Assembly: GCF_030269605.1 (NCBI RefSeq)
Contig: NZ_BSTQ01000027.1
Location: 1 to 64,000 of the forward strand
Length of the DNA stretch: 64,000 nt
From: Lentzea sp. NBRC 105346
GTDB taxonomy: Bacteria; Actinomycetota; Actinomycetes; Mycobacteriales; Pseudonocardiaceae
Direction: 5' to 3'
The first letter of the stretch is position 1. The number at the start of each line of letters is the position of its first letter. The notes below the pieces were generated by a model. It made no database searches. It saw nothing but the letters and a program-made list of their open reading frames with translations, and was not told the DNA's origin. Positions 16,540-25,351 of this stretch are shown here, piece by piece. The position numbers were made by a program, and so were the translations under genes.

Positions 16540-17076
16540 GTGGCCGAAGTCCTGATCATCTCGGGTGCGCCGTCGTCCAACGCGGCGACCGGGGTGCTGG
16601 TGAGCTTCACGCGGGGCCTGCTGGAGGAGGCGGGACACGACGTGCGGACGTTGCACGTGCGTGATCTGCCGACGATCTCGCTGCTCACCGAGGACCTGCG
16701 CGACCCGGAGATCGGGGACGCGGTGGCCTGCGTTTTGCGCGCCGACGGGATCGTCGTCGCCAGTCCCGTGTACCGCGCCGCCTACAGCGGGCTGGTGAAG
16801 TCCCTGCTCGACATGCTGCCGAAGAAGGCGCTGCGCGGGCGGGCCGTGCTGCCGCTGGCGACCGGCGGCAACCAGGGGTTCCTCGTGGCGATGGACTACG
16901 CCCTGCACCCGCTGCTCGCCTCGAAGGGGGCCGACCAGGTCGTGCGGGGTGAGTTCGTGCTCGACCAGCACGTGGCCGGCGGCGTCCTGTCAGTCCAGGC
17001 CGCGCAGGCCGTGCGAGCGGCGGCCGAGCGGTTCACCGGAACGCTCACCACCACCCGGCTCCGCCGGGCCGGTTAG
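16540..17076 (+). CDS. NADPH-dependent FMN reductase (SsuE/flavodoxin-like)
   Basis: This 178-residue flavodoxin-fold oxidoreductase uses NAD(P)H to reduce FMN. The phosphate loop is ISGAPSSNAATGVL near the N-terminus; ADGIVVASPVYRAAYSGLVK and LPLATGGNQGF are the second and third flavin-binding loops of SsuE/MsuE-type reductases. SsuE-like enzymes often feed alkanesulfonate monooxygenases, but no partner is visible here, so the physiological acceptor is unknown. The start is GTG 16540 with no clear ribosome-binding site. The last 87 bases overlap the convergent unknown gene on the other strand. Confidence 0.85.
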   Translation: MAEVLIISGAPSSNAATGVLVSFTRGLLEEAGHDVRTLHVRDLPTISLLTEDLRDPEIGDAVACVLRADGIVVASPVYRAAYSGLVKSLLDMLPKKALRGRAVLPLATGGNQGFLVAMDYALHPLLASKGADQVVRGEFVLDQHVAGGVLSVQAAQAVRAAAERFTGTLTTTRLRRAG

Positions 17077-17565
17077 TCCGGGGTCGTGCCGGGCGAGGAA
17101 CGCCATGGTCTCGTCCAGCCACGACGCCAGGTGCGCCGGCTGCTCCCGCCGCGGCAGCTCCGAGAAGTACTTGGTGCTCCACACCCGCACGTAGCGGTCG
17201 AACACCTGGACCTCGACGCCGCCCGCGCCCAACGCCTGGCGCCACGCCTTGAGCCGACTGGAGCGGACCTCCTCGTAGTACGCCTCGTCCAGCGCGATTC
17301 CCGCCCCGATCGCGGGGACGCCACGCCGTTGCGAGGTCCAGTCGTCGCGGTCGGCGATGCAGAGTTCCACCCACCCGTCGAGCGGCTCGGCCCAGGTGCC
17401 CGCGTTGCTGAACAGCACCCAGTAGATGCCGTGGTCCTCGGGGTTCCAGCGCACGTCGGTCTCCGGCCGGAACGACGACCGGCGCGCCGCGTCCGCCAGC
17501 AGTGAGACCACCGCGCGGTGCGTTTCGCGCGCCGACGCCAGCGTGCCGACGTGGCTGGTGTCCAT
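16990..17565 (-). CDS. unknown protein
   Basis: I do not recognise this 191-residue soluble protein. It is rich in Trp and Tyr, with blocks such as GIYWVLFSNAGTWAEPLDGW and VQVFDRYVRVWSTKYFSEL, and looks like a compact alpha/beta domain of about 165 residues. The last 25 residues are Gly/Arg-rich and lie entirely within the overlap with the FMN reductase gene. Its stop is therefore probably a relaxed boundary and the tail is unlikely to be structured. Its ATG at 17565 directly abuts the stop of the aldo/keto reductase gene, so it is the last gene of that operon. Confidence 0.65.
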   Translation of the reverse strand: MDTSHVGTLASARETHRAVVSLLADAARRSSFRPETDVRWNPEDHGIYWVLFSNAGTWAEPLDGWVELCIADRDDWTSQRRGVPAIGAGIALDEAYYEEVRSSRLKAWRQALGAGGVEVQVFDRYVRVWSTKYFSELPRREQPAHLASWLDETMAFLARHDPGLTGPAEPGGGERSGEPLGRRSHGLRGLD

Positions 17566-18489
17566 CTAAAGCTCCCAGTCCCACATGAGCTTCTCGTGGA
17601 TCTCCTCCGTGACCGACCGGCCGATCTCACCCACCACGGCCAGTGTCGCCGGGTCCAGGTCGATCCGGCCGGCCGCGGCGTTCTCCGTCGCCTGGGCAGC
17701 GGTCCGGGCACCGACGACCGCGCACACGCGCGGGTGGTGGACCAGCCAGGCGAGCGCGAGCTGGGCGACGGTGATCCGGTGCTCGGCGGCGATCTCCCGC
17801 AGTTGCTTCAAAGCGGCCTCGGCGCGGGCCAGGTGCATCCCGGCGAAGAGCCGGTTGCCCGACCGGTTGTCGCCCGGCTCGAACGGCCCGGTCCGGCCCG
17901 CGAGCAGGCCCTGCGCCAGCGGCGAGTACGCCATCAGGCACACCTCTTCGGGCTCATAGGTGCGCCAGAACAGGGAGAACGGGTTCTGCAGCGAGTCGAT
18001 CGGCGCCACGGACAACGCCCGCGCCAGCTGGTCGGCCGAGAAGTTGGACACCCCGATCGCCCGGATCTTGCCCTGCTCCTTCAACCGCACGAGCGCGCCG
18101 AGCGTCTCCTCCAGTGGCACGACCGGGCTGCCGAACGTTCCCGCGGGCCAATGGATCTGGTACAGGTCGATGCGGTCCGTGCCGAGGTTGCGCAAGGACT
18201 GTTCACACGCCTCGACCACCTTTCCGGCCGCCAGGTTCCGCCACGACACCTTGGTGGCGAACAGAACCTGGTCCCGCACGTCGCGCAACGACTGCCCCAG
18301 CACCCGTTCGCCGTGCCCGGCGCCGTACTCCTCGGCCGTGTCGAACATCGTGACGCCCGCGTCGAAGTAGGCGCGGAACGCGGCGGCGGACTCGGCGTCG
18401 TCGATGCCGGCCCAGTCCTCGCGGCCGGCCTGCCACCCACCGGCGACGATCGCGCCGGTGGTCAGCGAGCCGATCCGCACCTCACGCAT
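17566..18489 (-). CDS. aldo/keto reductase
   Basis: This 307-residue TIM-barrel NADPH oxidoreductase has the AKR signature elements: FDTAEEYGAGHGERVLG with Asp and Tyr of the catalytic tetrad, ATKVSW with the Lys, and YQIHWPAG with the His. IGVSNFSADQL and CLMAYSPLAQGLL complete the cofactor pocket. The substrate cannot be read from the sequence. The start at 18489 overlaps the end of the RNase H/phosphatase gene by eight bases, so it appears attached to that conserved operon. Confidence 0.9.
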   Translation of the reverse strand: MREVRIGSLTTGAIVAGGWQAGREDWAGIDDAESAAAFRAYFDAGVTMFDTAEEYGAGHGERVLGQSLRDVRDQVLFATKVSWRNLAAGKVVEACEQSLRNLGTDRIDLYQIHWPAGTFGSPVVPLEETLGALVRLKEQGKIRAIGVSNFSADQLARALSVAPIDSLQNPFSLFWRTYEPEEVCLMAYSPLAQGLLAGRTGPFEPGDNRSGNRLFAGMHLARAEAALKQLREIAAEHRITVAQLALAWLVHHPRVCAVVGARTAAQATENAAAGRIDLDPATLAVVGEIGRSVTEEIHEKLMWDWEL

Positions 18490-19537
18490 TGAGATACGAG
18501 GTGTCGTTGACGAGCCGGACGGACGCGTGCCCGTCCGGGTAGAACTCGGCGACCGAGAGCGACGCCAGGTCCAGGTGCAGGCGGAAGAGCAACGAGGGGC
18601 CGACGTCCAGCGCCATGCGCAGCAACGTCTTGATCGGCGTCACGTGGCTCACGACGACGATCGTGCCGCCGCCGAACCGGGCGATGATCTCGTCGCGGGC
18701 CTTGCGCACGCGGCGGTGCACGACGTCGAAGCTCTCGCCATCGGGCGGGGCAACCGACGTGTCGTACAGCCACCGCCGGTGGATCTCCGGGTCGCGTTCG
18801 CTCGCCTCGGCGAACGTGAGTCCCTCCCAGGCACCGAAATCGGTCTCGATCAGCCCCTGGTGCGTGACCAGCTCGGCACCGGTCGCGTTCGCGACGGCCT
18901 GGGCGGTCTGCGTGGCGCGGGCCAGCGGTGACGTCACGACCGCCGCGATGTCGTCCACTTTGGACAACCGGGCGGCGGCCTGTTCGGCCATCTGCTGCCC
19001 GGCCTCGGTGAGCGGGTGGTCGCCGCGGCCGGAGTAGCGGCGTTCGACGCTGAGCTGTGTCTGGCCGTGCCGCAGCAGGTAGAACCGGGTGGGGTCACCG
19101 GTCGCGCCGGTCCAGCCGGGGCTCTCCCCGGGTTCCGCCTCGCCGTCCATGGCCTCGTTGGCGAGCCGGTCCGCGTGCTTGTTCTGCTCGCGCGCGACCC
19201 AGTTGTAGAGCACGGAGCCGATCTGGCCCGCGATGCCCCGCGCCTCCTGGGCGAGCGGCTGCATCGACGGGTGCTTGATCTTCCAGCGGCCCGACATCTG
19301 CTCGACGACCAGCTTGGAGTCCATCCGGACCTCGGCCTCGTCGGCGCCGAGCTCCACGGCGGCCCGCAGGCCCGCGATGAGGCCCTGGTACTCGGCGACG
19401 TTGTTGGTCGCCACGCCGATGAAGCCCTTGCGTTCGGCGAGCACCTCACCGGTGCGCGCGTCGCGGACGACGGCGCCGTACCCGGCGGGTCCCGGATTGC
19501 CCCGGGACCCGCCGTCGGCCTCGACGAGAACCTTCAC
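18482..19537 (-). CDS. bifunctional RNase HI / histidine acid phosphatase (CobC-like)
   Basis: This 351-residue fusion matches the layout of M. tuberculosis Rv2228c. Residues 1-135 are RNase HI, which removes RNA from RNA-DNA hybrids; VEADGGSRGNPGPAGYGAVV, NNVAEYQGLIAGL and MDSKLVVEQMSG carry the acidic metal-binding residues. After a linker, residues about 160-351 are a histidine phosphatase with FYLLRHGQT (catalytic His), TDFGAWEGLTF and VVSHVTPIK. CobC-type phosphatases act on alpha-ribazole phosphate in cobalamin synthesis. I chose GTG 19537 because it overlaps the preceding stop as GTGA at 19534-19537; the longer frame reads into that gene. Confidence 0.9.
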   Translation of the reverse strand: MKVLVEADGGSRGNPGPAGYGAVVRDARTGEVLAERKGFIGVATNNVAEYQGLIAGLRAAVELGADEAEVRMDSKLVVEQMSGRWKIKHPSMQPLAQEARGIAGQIGSVLYNWVAREQNKHADRLANEAMDGEAEPGESPGWTGATGDPTRFYLLRHGQTQLSVERRYSGRGDHPLTEAGQQMAEQAAARLSKVDDIAAVVTSPLARATQTAQAVANATGAELVTHQGLIETDFGAWEGLTFAEASERDPEIHRRWLYDTSVAPPDGESFDVVHRRVRKARDEIIARFGGGTIVVVSHVTPIKTLLRMALDVGPSLLFRLHLDLASLSVAEFYPDGHASVRLVNDTSYLNA

Positions 19538-20271
19538 AGACCTGATTCTCCGGTGCGAACCATGATCGCGCCGCACTCCTCACACCGGACGACCTCGTCC
19601 GCGGCCGCTGCCTGCACCTTTGCCACGGCGGCGCGGTCCATCTCGATCCGGCAGGCGCCGCAGCGGCGGGCGCGCAGCAGTGCGGCGCCGATGCCGCGCT
19701 GGATGCGCTGCCGGTCGTAGGCCGTCAGCAGGTCCTCGGGGAACTGCTTCGTCATCCGCTCGCGGTCCGCGGTGCGCTTGGCCTCGGTCGAGTCGAGGTC
19801 GAGCAGCGCCTCGTCGCGGCGCTTGGCCGCGTCGGTCAGCGACTGCTGCGCCTTGTCCAGCTCCACGCGGTGGTGCTGCACGTCCGCCTCGACGGCCTCA
19901 CGGCGTTCCATCAGCTCCAGGAGGTCGTCCTCCAGCACGCTCTGCCTGCGCTGCAGCGTGGCGAGCTCGTGCTCGAGGTCGGTGAGCTGCTTGGCGCCGA
20001 CGCTGCCGGACTCCATCAGCTTGCGGTCGCGGTCCTCACGGGCCCGGACCTGCTCGATCTCGGTCTCCTGCCGCTTGTAGTCGCGGTCGAGGTCGCCGAG
20101 CGTGGTCTCGACCGCCACGAGCGCGTCCTGCTTCGCCCGCACGAGCTGCTCCGCCTCGGCGATCTCCGCGATCTCGGGCAGCGTCTTCCGGCGGTGGGTG
20201 ACACGCGCCAGTTCGGCGTCGACCTCGGCCAGGTCGAGCAGCCTGCGCTGGAGTGCGGGATCGGCTTTCAC
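19534..20271 (-). CDS. coiled-coil zinc-ribbon protein (Rv2229c-like)
   Basis: This 245-residue protein is almost entirely heptad-rich coiled coil (about residues 10-180), followed by a C4 zinc ribbon with CGACRIEM and CEECGAIM, 21-22 residues apart. Proteins of this design are fixed between Nif3-like and RNase HI/CobC genes in actinobacteria. Their function is unknown; they may bind RNA or act as an adaptor. The ATG overlaps the Nif3-like stop as ATGA at 20268-20271, and the stop overlaps the next GTG, so translation across the operon is coupled. Confidence 0.88.
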   Translation of the reverse strand: MKADPALQRRLLDLAEVDAELARVTHRRKTLPEIAEIAEAEQLVRAKQDALVAVETTLGDLDRDYKRQETEIEQVRAREDRDRKLMESGSVGAKQLTDLEHELATLQRRQSVLEDDLLELMERREAVEADVQHHRVELDKAQQSLTDAAKRRDEALLDLDSTEAKRTADRERMTKQFPEDLLTAYDRQRIQRGIGAALLRARRCGACRIEMDRAAVAKVQAAAADEVVRCEECGAIMVRTGESGL

Positions 20272-21413
20272 TCAGGTCCTCCTGTTCGGCTCGTCGCACC
20301 GACGGTCCACGGATCGGTCCGGCGGGTGGAGACGAGGACCTCGACCGTACCGCCGAAGGCCCTGCGCACCACCTCCGCCGCCTGTTCGCACCACGGCCAC
20401 TCGCTGGCCCAGTGCGCGACGTCCACCAGCGCGGGCCCGCCGGCGGCGAGGTGCTCGCTCGCCGGGTGGTGCCGCAGGTCGGCCGTCACGTACGCGTCGA
20501 CGCCGGCCCTGGTCGCGGTCTTCAGGTAGCTGTCGCCCGCGCCGCCGCACACCGCGACCCGTTTGATCAGCCGGTTCGGGTCGCCCGCGGCGCGCACACC
20601 CCACTTCGTGGGCGGCAACGCGTCCGCCACGCGTTGGGTGAACATCCACAGCGGTTCCCCGGCGGGCAGCTCGCCGACGCGGCCGATGCCCTGGTCCGAC
20701 GGCAGCTCGGCGATCTCGTGCAGCCCGAACGCGACCTCTTCGTACGGATGGGTCGCGCGCAGCGCGTCGATCACCCGCTTGCGGTGGCGCCGCGGGACCG
20801 TCAGCTCGATGCGGGTCTCCTGGATCTCGGTCAGCTCACCGACCGTGCCGATCGCCGGGCGGGCGTTCGCTGTCGGCCTGAACCGGCCGTCGCCGGTCGC
20901 GGTCCACGCGACCTCGCGGTAGTCGCCGATCTCTCCGGCACCCGCGGCGTGCAGTGCTTGGAGCAGTCGTTCCGCGTCGGCGACCGGAACGAACGTGGTG
21001 AGCACGTCCCTCGGCTCCTCCGGTGCCGCGGTGAGCGGGCCCGTGACGGTGAGGCCGATCTTGTCCGCCAATGCGTCCGAGACACCCGGCAGCGCGCTGT
21101 CCGCGTTCGTGTGCGCGCAGAACAGGGCCGCGTTGTTGCGGATCAGCTTGTGGACCAGCGCGCCCTTCGGGTCGTTCGCCGGGACGCCGTTGACGCCCCT
21201 GAGCAGCAGTGGGTGGTGCGCGACGAGCAGCTGGGCTCCTGCCTCGATTGCTTCGTCCACTGTGGACTCGACCGGGTCGACGCAGATCAGGATCTTCCCG
21301 ACCCGCTCGTCGGGGTCGCCGCAGACGAGCCCGACCGCGTCCCACGACTCGGCCGTGTGCGGCGGGTAGGCCTGCTCCAGTGCCGCGATGACGTCGGCCA
21401 GCTTCGGGCTCAC
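20268..21413 (-). CDS. Nif3-like dinuclear metal-centre protein (Rv2230c-like)
   Basis: This 381-residue Nif3/YbgI-family protein is expected to form a hexameric ring with a dinuclear metal site. The conserved blocks are ESWDAVGLVCGDP, LVAHHPLLLRGVN, CAHTNADSALPG and, at the end, DLRHHPASEHLAAGG and DVAHWASEW, which supply the metal-binding His and Glu. Between them is a CutA-like insert of about 100 residues containing RKRVIDALRATHPYEEVAFG. The biochemical role is unsettled; GTP cyclohydrolase-like activity has been discussed. I chose GTG 21413 because it overlaps the CobC-like stop as GTGA; the upstream Arg-rich extension is a shadow. Confidence 0.9.
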   Translation of the reverse strand: MSPKLADVIAALEQAYPPHTAESWDAVGLVCGDPDERVGKILICVDPVESTVDEAIEAGAQLLVAHHPLLLRGVNGVPANDPKGALVHKLIRNNAALFCAHTNADSALPGVSDALADKIGLTVTGPLTAAPEEPRDVLTTFVPVADAERLLQALHAAGAGEIGDYREVAWTATGDGRFRPTANARPAIGTVGELTEIQETRIELTVPRRHRKRVIDALRATHPYEEVAFGLHEIAELPSDQGIGRVGELPAGEPLWMFTQRVADALPPTKWGVRAAGDPNRLIKRVAVCGGAGDSYLKTATRAGVDAYVTADLRHHPASEHLAAGGPALVDVAHWASEWPWCEQAAEVVRRAFGGTVEVLVSTRRTDPWTVGATSRTGGPE

Positions 21414-22405
21414 CGCAGTTCCTCCATCACTACCCGCAGCGCGTCGGCGAACACCGCGAACTCCTCCGGCGCCCGGACCGCGACGCGCAGGTGCTCGTCG
21501 TCGAGTCCGGGGAACGTGTCGCACCGCCGTGCCGCGATGCCCTTGTGCCGCAACGCCTCGCGCGTCCCCCTCGGCACCTTGATCAGCACGAACGGCGCCC
21601 GCGGCGGGACCACGACGAGGTCGCCGAGCAGCTCGGCGGCGTGTCTCGCGTGCTCCTGGGCCTCGCGGGCGAGCCGCTCGGTCTCCTCGACGGCCCGTTC
21701 CTCACAACAGGCCTTGATCGCCTCCAGCGCAAGGCTGTTGACCGGCCACTGTGGACGGTTGTGGGCGAGTTTCGCCAGGGTGTCCGGGTCGCCCAGCGCG
21801 TATCCTGCACGGATGCCCGCCAGGCCCCAGGTCTTGGTGAGGCTGCGGAACACGAGCACGTTCTCGTCGCCGGCCAGCGACTCGGGCTCGCCGGGGACCG
21901 CGTCCATGAACGCCTCGTCGACGACGAGGTTCTTGATCTGCCGAAGCTTCTCGCGGGGGTGCAGCACCGACGTCGGGTTGGTCGGGTTGCCGATGACCAC
22001 CAGGTCGGCTTCGGGGATCTCGCCGAGAGTGTACGGCGGTTCCAGGAGCACGCGCTCGACCGGAACGCCCGCGTCGCGCAGCGCGGCCTCGGGCTCGGTG
22101 AACGACGGGTGCACGACGACGGCCCGGCGGGGCCGGAGGTTGGGCAACAGTGCGAAGCCCTCGGCGGCGCCGTTGAGGAGGAGCACCTCGTCCGGGCGCC
22201 GGCCGTGGCGGCGGGCGACCTCTTCGCGGCCCGCCTGGTCCGCGCTGCGCGCCGGATAGCGGCCGAGGTCGTCGAGGGCGATCTTCAGCCGGTCGCGCAG
22301 CCACTTCGGAGGGCGCGGCACCCGCACGTTCACCGCGAAGTCGGCGAGGCCGGGTGCGGCGTCGACGTCCCCGTGGTGGCGGAGGTCCTCCTTTGGGCTG
22401 GTCAC
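21410..22405 (-). CDS. cobC: CobC-like class I/II aminotransferase (Rv2231c-like)
   Basis: This 331-residue PLP enzyme is of the histidinol-phosphate aminotransferase / threonine-phosphate decarboxylase type. DFAVNVRVPRPPKWL opens the domain, VVIGNPTNPTSVL is the PLP Asn-Pro block, and the Schiff-base Lys is in SLTKTWGLAGIRAGY. The gene is the counterpart of Rv2231c, called cobC. The phosphatase in this operon and CobD at 27805-28737 fit a cobalamin nucleotide-loop or aminopropanol role. I chose GTG 22405, ten bases after the polyprenyl synthase stop; an ATG at 22453 would force a 38-base overlap. The exact reaction is inferred. Confidence 0.8.
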   Translation of the reverse strand: MTSPKEDLRHHGDVDAAPGLADFAVNVRVPRPPKWLRDRLKIALDDLGRYPARSADQAGREEVARRHGRRPDEVLLLNGAAEGFALLPNLRPRRAVVVHPSFTEPEAALRDAGVPVERVLLEPPYTLGEIPEADLVVIGNPTNPTSVLHPREKLRQIKNLVVDEAFMDAVPGEPESLAGDENVLVFRSLTKTWGLAGIRAGYALGDPDTLAKLAHNRPQWPVNSLALEAIKACCEERAVEETERLAREAQEHARHAAELLGDLVVVPPRAPFVLIKVPRGTREALRHKGIAARRCDTFPGLDDEHLRVAVRAPEEFAVFADALRVVMEELR

Positions 22406-22415
22406 CAGCCGGATC

Positions 22416-23255
22416 TTAGGCGACCGAGGCGATGGCCCAATCCAGGTAGGCACCCGGCAGATCGCGCAGCAGGGCGACGGCCTCGTTGTCGTGGTCCGGC
22501 ACGGCGTCGGCGGCCTGGCGGGCCAGGTCGTGACACAGCTCCAGCGTGCGGTCCGTGCCCTCGATGAACGGGTAGCTGTACACGCCTTCCCGCTGGTCCT
22601 CTTCGAGGTCGAGCACGTCGTCGACGAGCTGGAACAGCAACCCGAACGCGGTGCCGTACTCGGCCATCCGGCGCTCCTCGCCGGTTCCGGCGCAGTGGTT
22701 GGCGAGCACGCAGCCGAGCCGGAACAGCGTGGCCGTCTTCAGCTCGATGCTCTTCAGCGCCCGGTCCGCCGTGCGACCGCGGTCGTGCAGGTCGAGGACC
22801 TCCATGAACTGCCCCTCGACCAGGTCGGCGACGGCGGCGGCGATGTGCCCGGCGGCCTCGGCCGAGATGTCGCGCAGCGCGGCCTGACCGGCCTTGGCGA
22901 GCATGAGGTCACCCACCAGCAGCGCCGGCCCGACGCCCCAGTCGGCGTTGATGGTGGGCACGCCGCGCCGTTCGGTGGCGTTGTCCATGAGGTCGTCGTG
23001 GACGAGCGACCCCGCGTGCAGCACCTCGACGCACGCCGCGCTGGTGATGGCCCGCTTGTCGAGCGCACCGCCCAGCGCGAGCGTGCCGGTGAGGATCACG
23101 ATGGACCGCAGCCGCTTGCCGGAGGCGGTGACCCGGCGCGACGCGTCATTGACCCGCGACAGGGTCGACGAGGTGACGAGCTCCCTGATGTTGCTTTCGA
23201 CGTGCGGCAACGCCTCGGCGATCATCGGGAGGGTGGGAACCACGGTGGTGAGCAC
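22416..23255 (-). CDS. polyprenyl diphosphate synthase
   Basis: This 279-residue all-helical trans-isoprenyl diphosphate synthase has a first aspartate-rich motif, LVHDDLMDNATERRG, and a second, LFQLVDDVLDLEED; GKRLR near residue 45 is the conserved basic block. The second motif lacks the usual DD..D spacing of some subfamilies, but enough acidic residues remain to bind magnesium. Chain length cannot be deduced; such genes often make the side chain of menaquinone or a carotenoid precursor. The start is GTG 23255. It sits at the head of the CobC/Nif3 operon, a place it does not occupy in M. tuberculosis. Confidence 0.88.
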   Translation of the reverse strand: MLTTVVPTLPMIAEALPHVESNIRELVTSSTLSRVNDASRRVTASGKRLRSIVILTGTLALGGALDKRAITSAACVEVLHAGSLVHDDLMDNATERRGVPTINADWGVGPALLVGDLMLAKAGQAALRDISAEAAGHIAAAVADLVEGQFMEVLDLHDRGRTADRALKSIELKTATLFRLGCVLANHCAGTGEERRMAEYGTAFGLLFQLVDDVLDLEEDQREGVYSYPFIEGTDRTLELCHDLARQAADAVPDHDNEAVALLRDLPGAYLDWAIASVA

Positions 23256-23316
23256 GCCACGATCATGGCCCCCGCGGACTGAGATCCCGCTGAGCTTCGC
23301 AGCTTCCTGCAGGCGG

Positions 23317-23523
23317 TCAGTGCATGAACCGCCGGAGCTCCGTCAGGTGGTTGATCAGGTCGTCCAGCTGGAACGAGTCGAGCTGGGCCGACTCACCGGG
23401 CGGCGTGCGGAAGCACACCCGGCCGCGGTCGTTGAGGTAGACCTCGAACGCGCGACGACGACCGAGGGCGTCGGTGCACCCGATGATCTCCCGCTGCGCG
23501 GGGGCGTCGGTACCGGTCTGCAT
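23317..23523 (-). CDS. small unknown protein
   Basis: This 68-residue protein begins MQTGTDAPAQREIIGCTDAL and ends DDLINHLTELRRFMH. It looks like a small beta-strand plus helix fold (AFEVYLNDRGRVCFRTPPGE). I chose ATG 23523 because CTGGAGG lies six bases before it, while the ATG ten codons upstream has no ribosome-binding site. It is divergent from the phosphatase gene and has no recognised function. Confidence 0.65.
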   Translation of the reverse strand: MQTGTDAPAQREIIGCTDALGRRRAFEVYLNDRGRVCFRTPPGESAQLDSFQLDDLINHLTELRRFMH

Positions 23524-23586
23524 GGCGGCCTCCAGTTCGGTTTGTCCGTACATCTGGGCTCACGGGCTTCGCGTTACCGTTGGCAG

Positions 23587-24039
23587 GTGCACGTAACTTT
23601 CATCTGCACCGGCAACATATGCCGATCTCCCATGGGTGCCATCGTTTTCGGCGAACATTTGCGACGTTCCGGGCTCGATCTTCAGGTTCGCGTTACCAGC
23701 GCGGGCACGGGCGGCTGGCATTCGGGTGATCCGGCGGACCCGCGCACCCTCAAAGTGTTGGCGGACCACGGGTACCCGACGTCGCACGTCGCGGCGCAGA
23801 TCGGGGACGATCACCTGGACGCGGACCTGTTCGTGGCGCTGGATTCCGGGCACGCCAGGGCGTTGCGGCGGATGGTCCCGCCGGATCGGGTGCGGCTGCT
23901 GCGGTCGTTCGACCCGGATGCTTCGGGGGTTGACGTACCAGACCCGTATTACGGTGACGAGCAAGGGTTTGCCGAGGTGCTGGAGATGGTCGAGGCGGCG
24001 ATGCCGGGGCTGCTGGCGTGGGTGCGCCGGCAACTCTGA
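23587..24039 (+). CDS. ptpA: low-molecular-weight protein tyrosine phosphatase (PtpA-like)
   Basis: This 150-residue phosphatase removes phosphate from protein tyrosines. The P-loop is FICTGNICRSPMG (Cys, five residues, Arg-Ser) at the N-terminus, and the general acid is in VPDPYYGDEQGFAEVLEMVE. Its place between the CobC/RNase H operon and SURF1 matches ptpA in M. tuberculosis, though the PtkA kinase gene is missing here. I chose GTG 23587, because the P-loop must be N-terminal and the frame upstream has no family sequence. TACCGT at 23575-23580 ends six bases before the GTG, which suggests a leaderless mRNA. Confidence 0.9.
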   Translation: MHVTFICTGNICRSPMGAIVFGEHLRRSGLDLQVRVTSAGTGGWHSGDPADPRTLKVLADHGYPTSHVAAQIGDDHLDADLFVALDSGHARALRRMVPPDRVRLLRSFDPDASGVDVPDPYYGDEQGFAEVLEMVEAAMPGLLAWVRRQL

Positions 24040-24043
24040 CCAT

Positions 24044-25351
24044 TCAGGCTCGAAGCTCTCGTACCCGATCGACGATTTCCTGTCCACCGCAGCGCTCGGC
24101 GGCGCGCTGAAGCGGCACAAGCCGGTCGCGTGCTCGTTTGCTGTTGAGCTGTGCGACCAGTTCGAGCGCCTGCCGAGCCACTTTCATGCCCTCATTGTGG
24201 TCTCCGCCGCGGAGATGGCAGGCGGCCAGTTCGGAGAGATCGAAGGCGCGGTTCAACACCTGGTCGGCGGGCCGGCTGCGCAGGCTCCTCCGCAACGCGG
24301 CCACCGCCTTGTCGTGTTCGCCCAGGCCGGCCCAGGTGAGTCCGATCGCGGCGTACAGCTCCGACTCGTCGAAGAACCGCAGCCAAGCCGGTACTTCCGA
24401 CTCGGCGTGGAAGTGCTCGATCGCCATGGCGACGGACCGCTGAGCCTCCTGCCGCATGCTCATTGCCGCGTAGCACCGCGCTTCGCGGACCTCGAGCAGC
24501 GCCCGCAACCTCGGCTGGTCTGACGACAGCGGATACCCGAGCTGGAACAGCCTCAACGCGACGTCCGGTGGTCCGTGGTACTGCTCCACCCTTCCGGCGG
24601 TGTACAGCAGACCGGCCTGCAACGCCGGGGCTCCGGACTCGTGCGCCAGCTGCAATGCGGCCAGCGCGTGGGTCCGCGCCCGCTCGAGATCACGCATGTC
24701 GAAGGCCGCGGACGCCGCCCTGCGGTGCAACAGAGCCACCGCCTCGAACAGCGTCCCTCTGACGGCGTCTCTGACCGTCGCGCCGAGCAACCCCCTCGCC
24801 CAGCGGAGCTGACCCTCGACCGCGGGAAGCACCAGCCCTCCGCCGAACTGGTTCTCGAGATCGGTCAGATCGTCCAACAGCCGGTTCAAGATCTTGACGT
24901 CGGCCGCGCCGACACGAAGCGGGATCGGCGTCGGCTCTGAACCCCGGTCCCGTTCGCCTACCTTTCCGAACACGGGTTCGCCGAGAACGGTCTCCGCGGC
25001 GTGCGCGAGGAACTGCGCACGCTTGGCCGTTTCGCCTTCGTCACGGGTCCGTGGATCTCTGCCCTCCGCATAGGCGAGCCCGAGGTAACCGTGTGGGATG
25101 CCGAGCCCGTCCGCGATGCGCTCGAGCAGGTCGTAAGCCATGACCTGGCGGCCACCGATGATGTCGGAGATCTCGGACTGGTTCTGCCTGGTCGCGGCGG
25201 CGATCTCCTGTTGTGTCACACCGCGTTCCGTCAACAACCTGAAGACCACGCCCATGTCCCTGCGCGCGAGCGCGTCCCGCATCGCGGGTTCTTCCCACCG
25301 TTCGGACACGAAAGGACGGTACTGCGGCTGCATCTCCGATGCCGAGTTCAT
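24044..25351 (-). CDS. XRE-family regulator with TPR-like C-terminus
   Basis: This protein of about 435 residues has an N-terminal helix-turn-helix (FRLLTERGVTQQEIAAATRQ, then SEISDIIGGRQ) in roughly residues 30-95. A long helical-repeat region of TPR type covers about 150-430 (LFEAVALLHRRAASAAFDMR, LLYTAGRVEQYHGPPDVAL and others). Actinobacteria have many such regulators, often tied to a neighbour they control or to a signalling ligand sensed by the TPRs. The start is uncertain between ATG 25351 and ATG 25333; I prefer the first. The gene is divergent from the DUF1349 gene with only 59 bp between, so control of that gene and itself is likely. Confidence 0.8.
   Translation of the reverse strand: MNSASEMQPQYRPFVSERWEEPAMRDALARRDMGVVFRLLTERGVTQQEIAAATRQNQSEISDIIGGRQVMAYDLLERIADGLGIPHGYLGLAYAEGRDPRTRDEGETAKRAQFLAHAAETVLGEPVFGKVGERDRGSEPTPIPLRVGAADVKILNRLLDDLTDLENQFGGGLVLPAVEGQLRWARGLLGATVRDAVRGTLFEAVALLHRRAASAAFDMRDLERARTHALAALQLAHESGAPALQAGLLYTAGRVEQYHGPPDVALRLFQLGYPLSSDQPRLRALLEVREARCYAAMSMRQEAQRSVAMAIEHFHAESEVPAWLRFFDESELYAAIGLTWAGLGEHDKAVAALRRSLRSRPADQVLNRAFDLSELAACHLRGGDHNEGMKVARQALELVAQLNSKRARDRLVPLQRAAERCGGQEIVDRVRELRA

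Noticed and set aside
16047..16664. Plus-strand open frames across the RNase P RNA
   Set aside because: They lie over the conserved rnpB sequence and have no family features.
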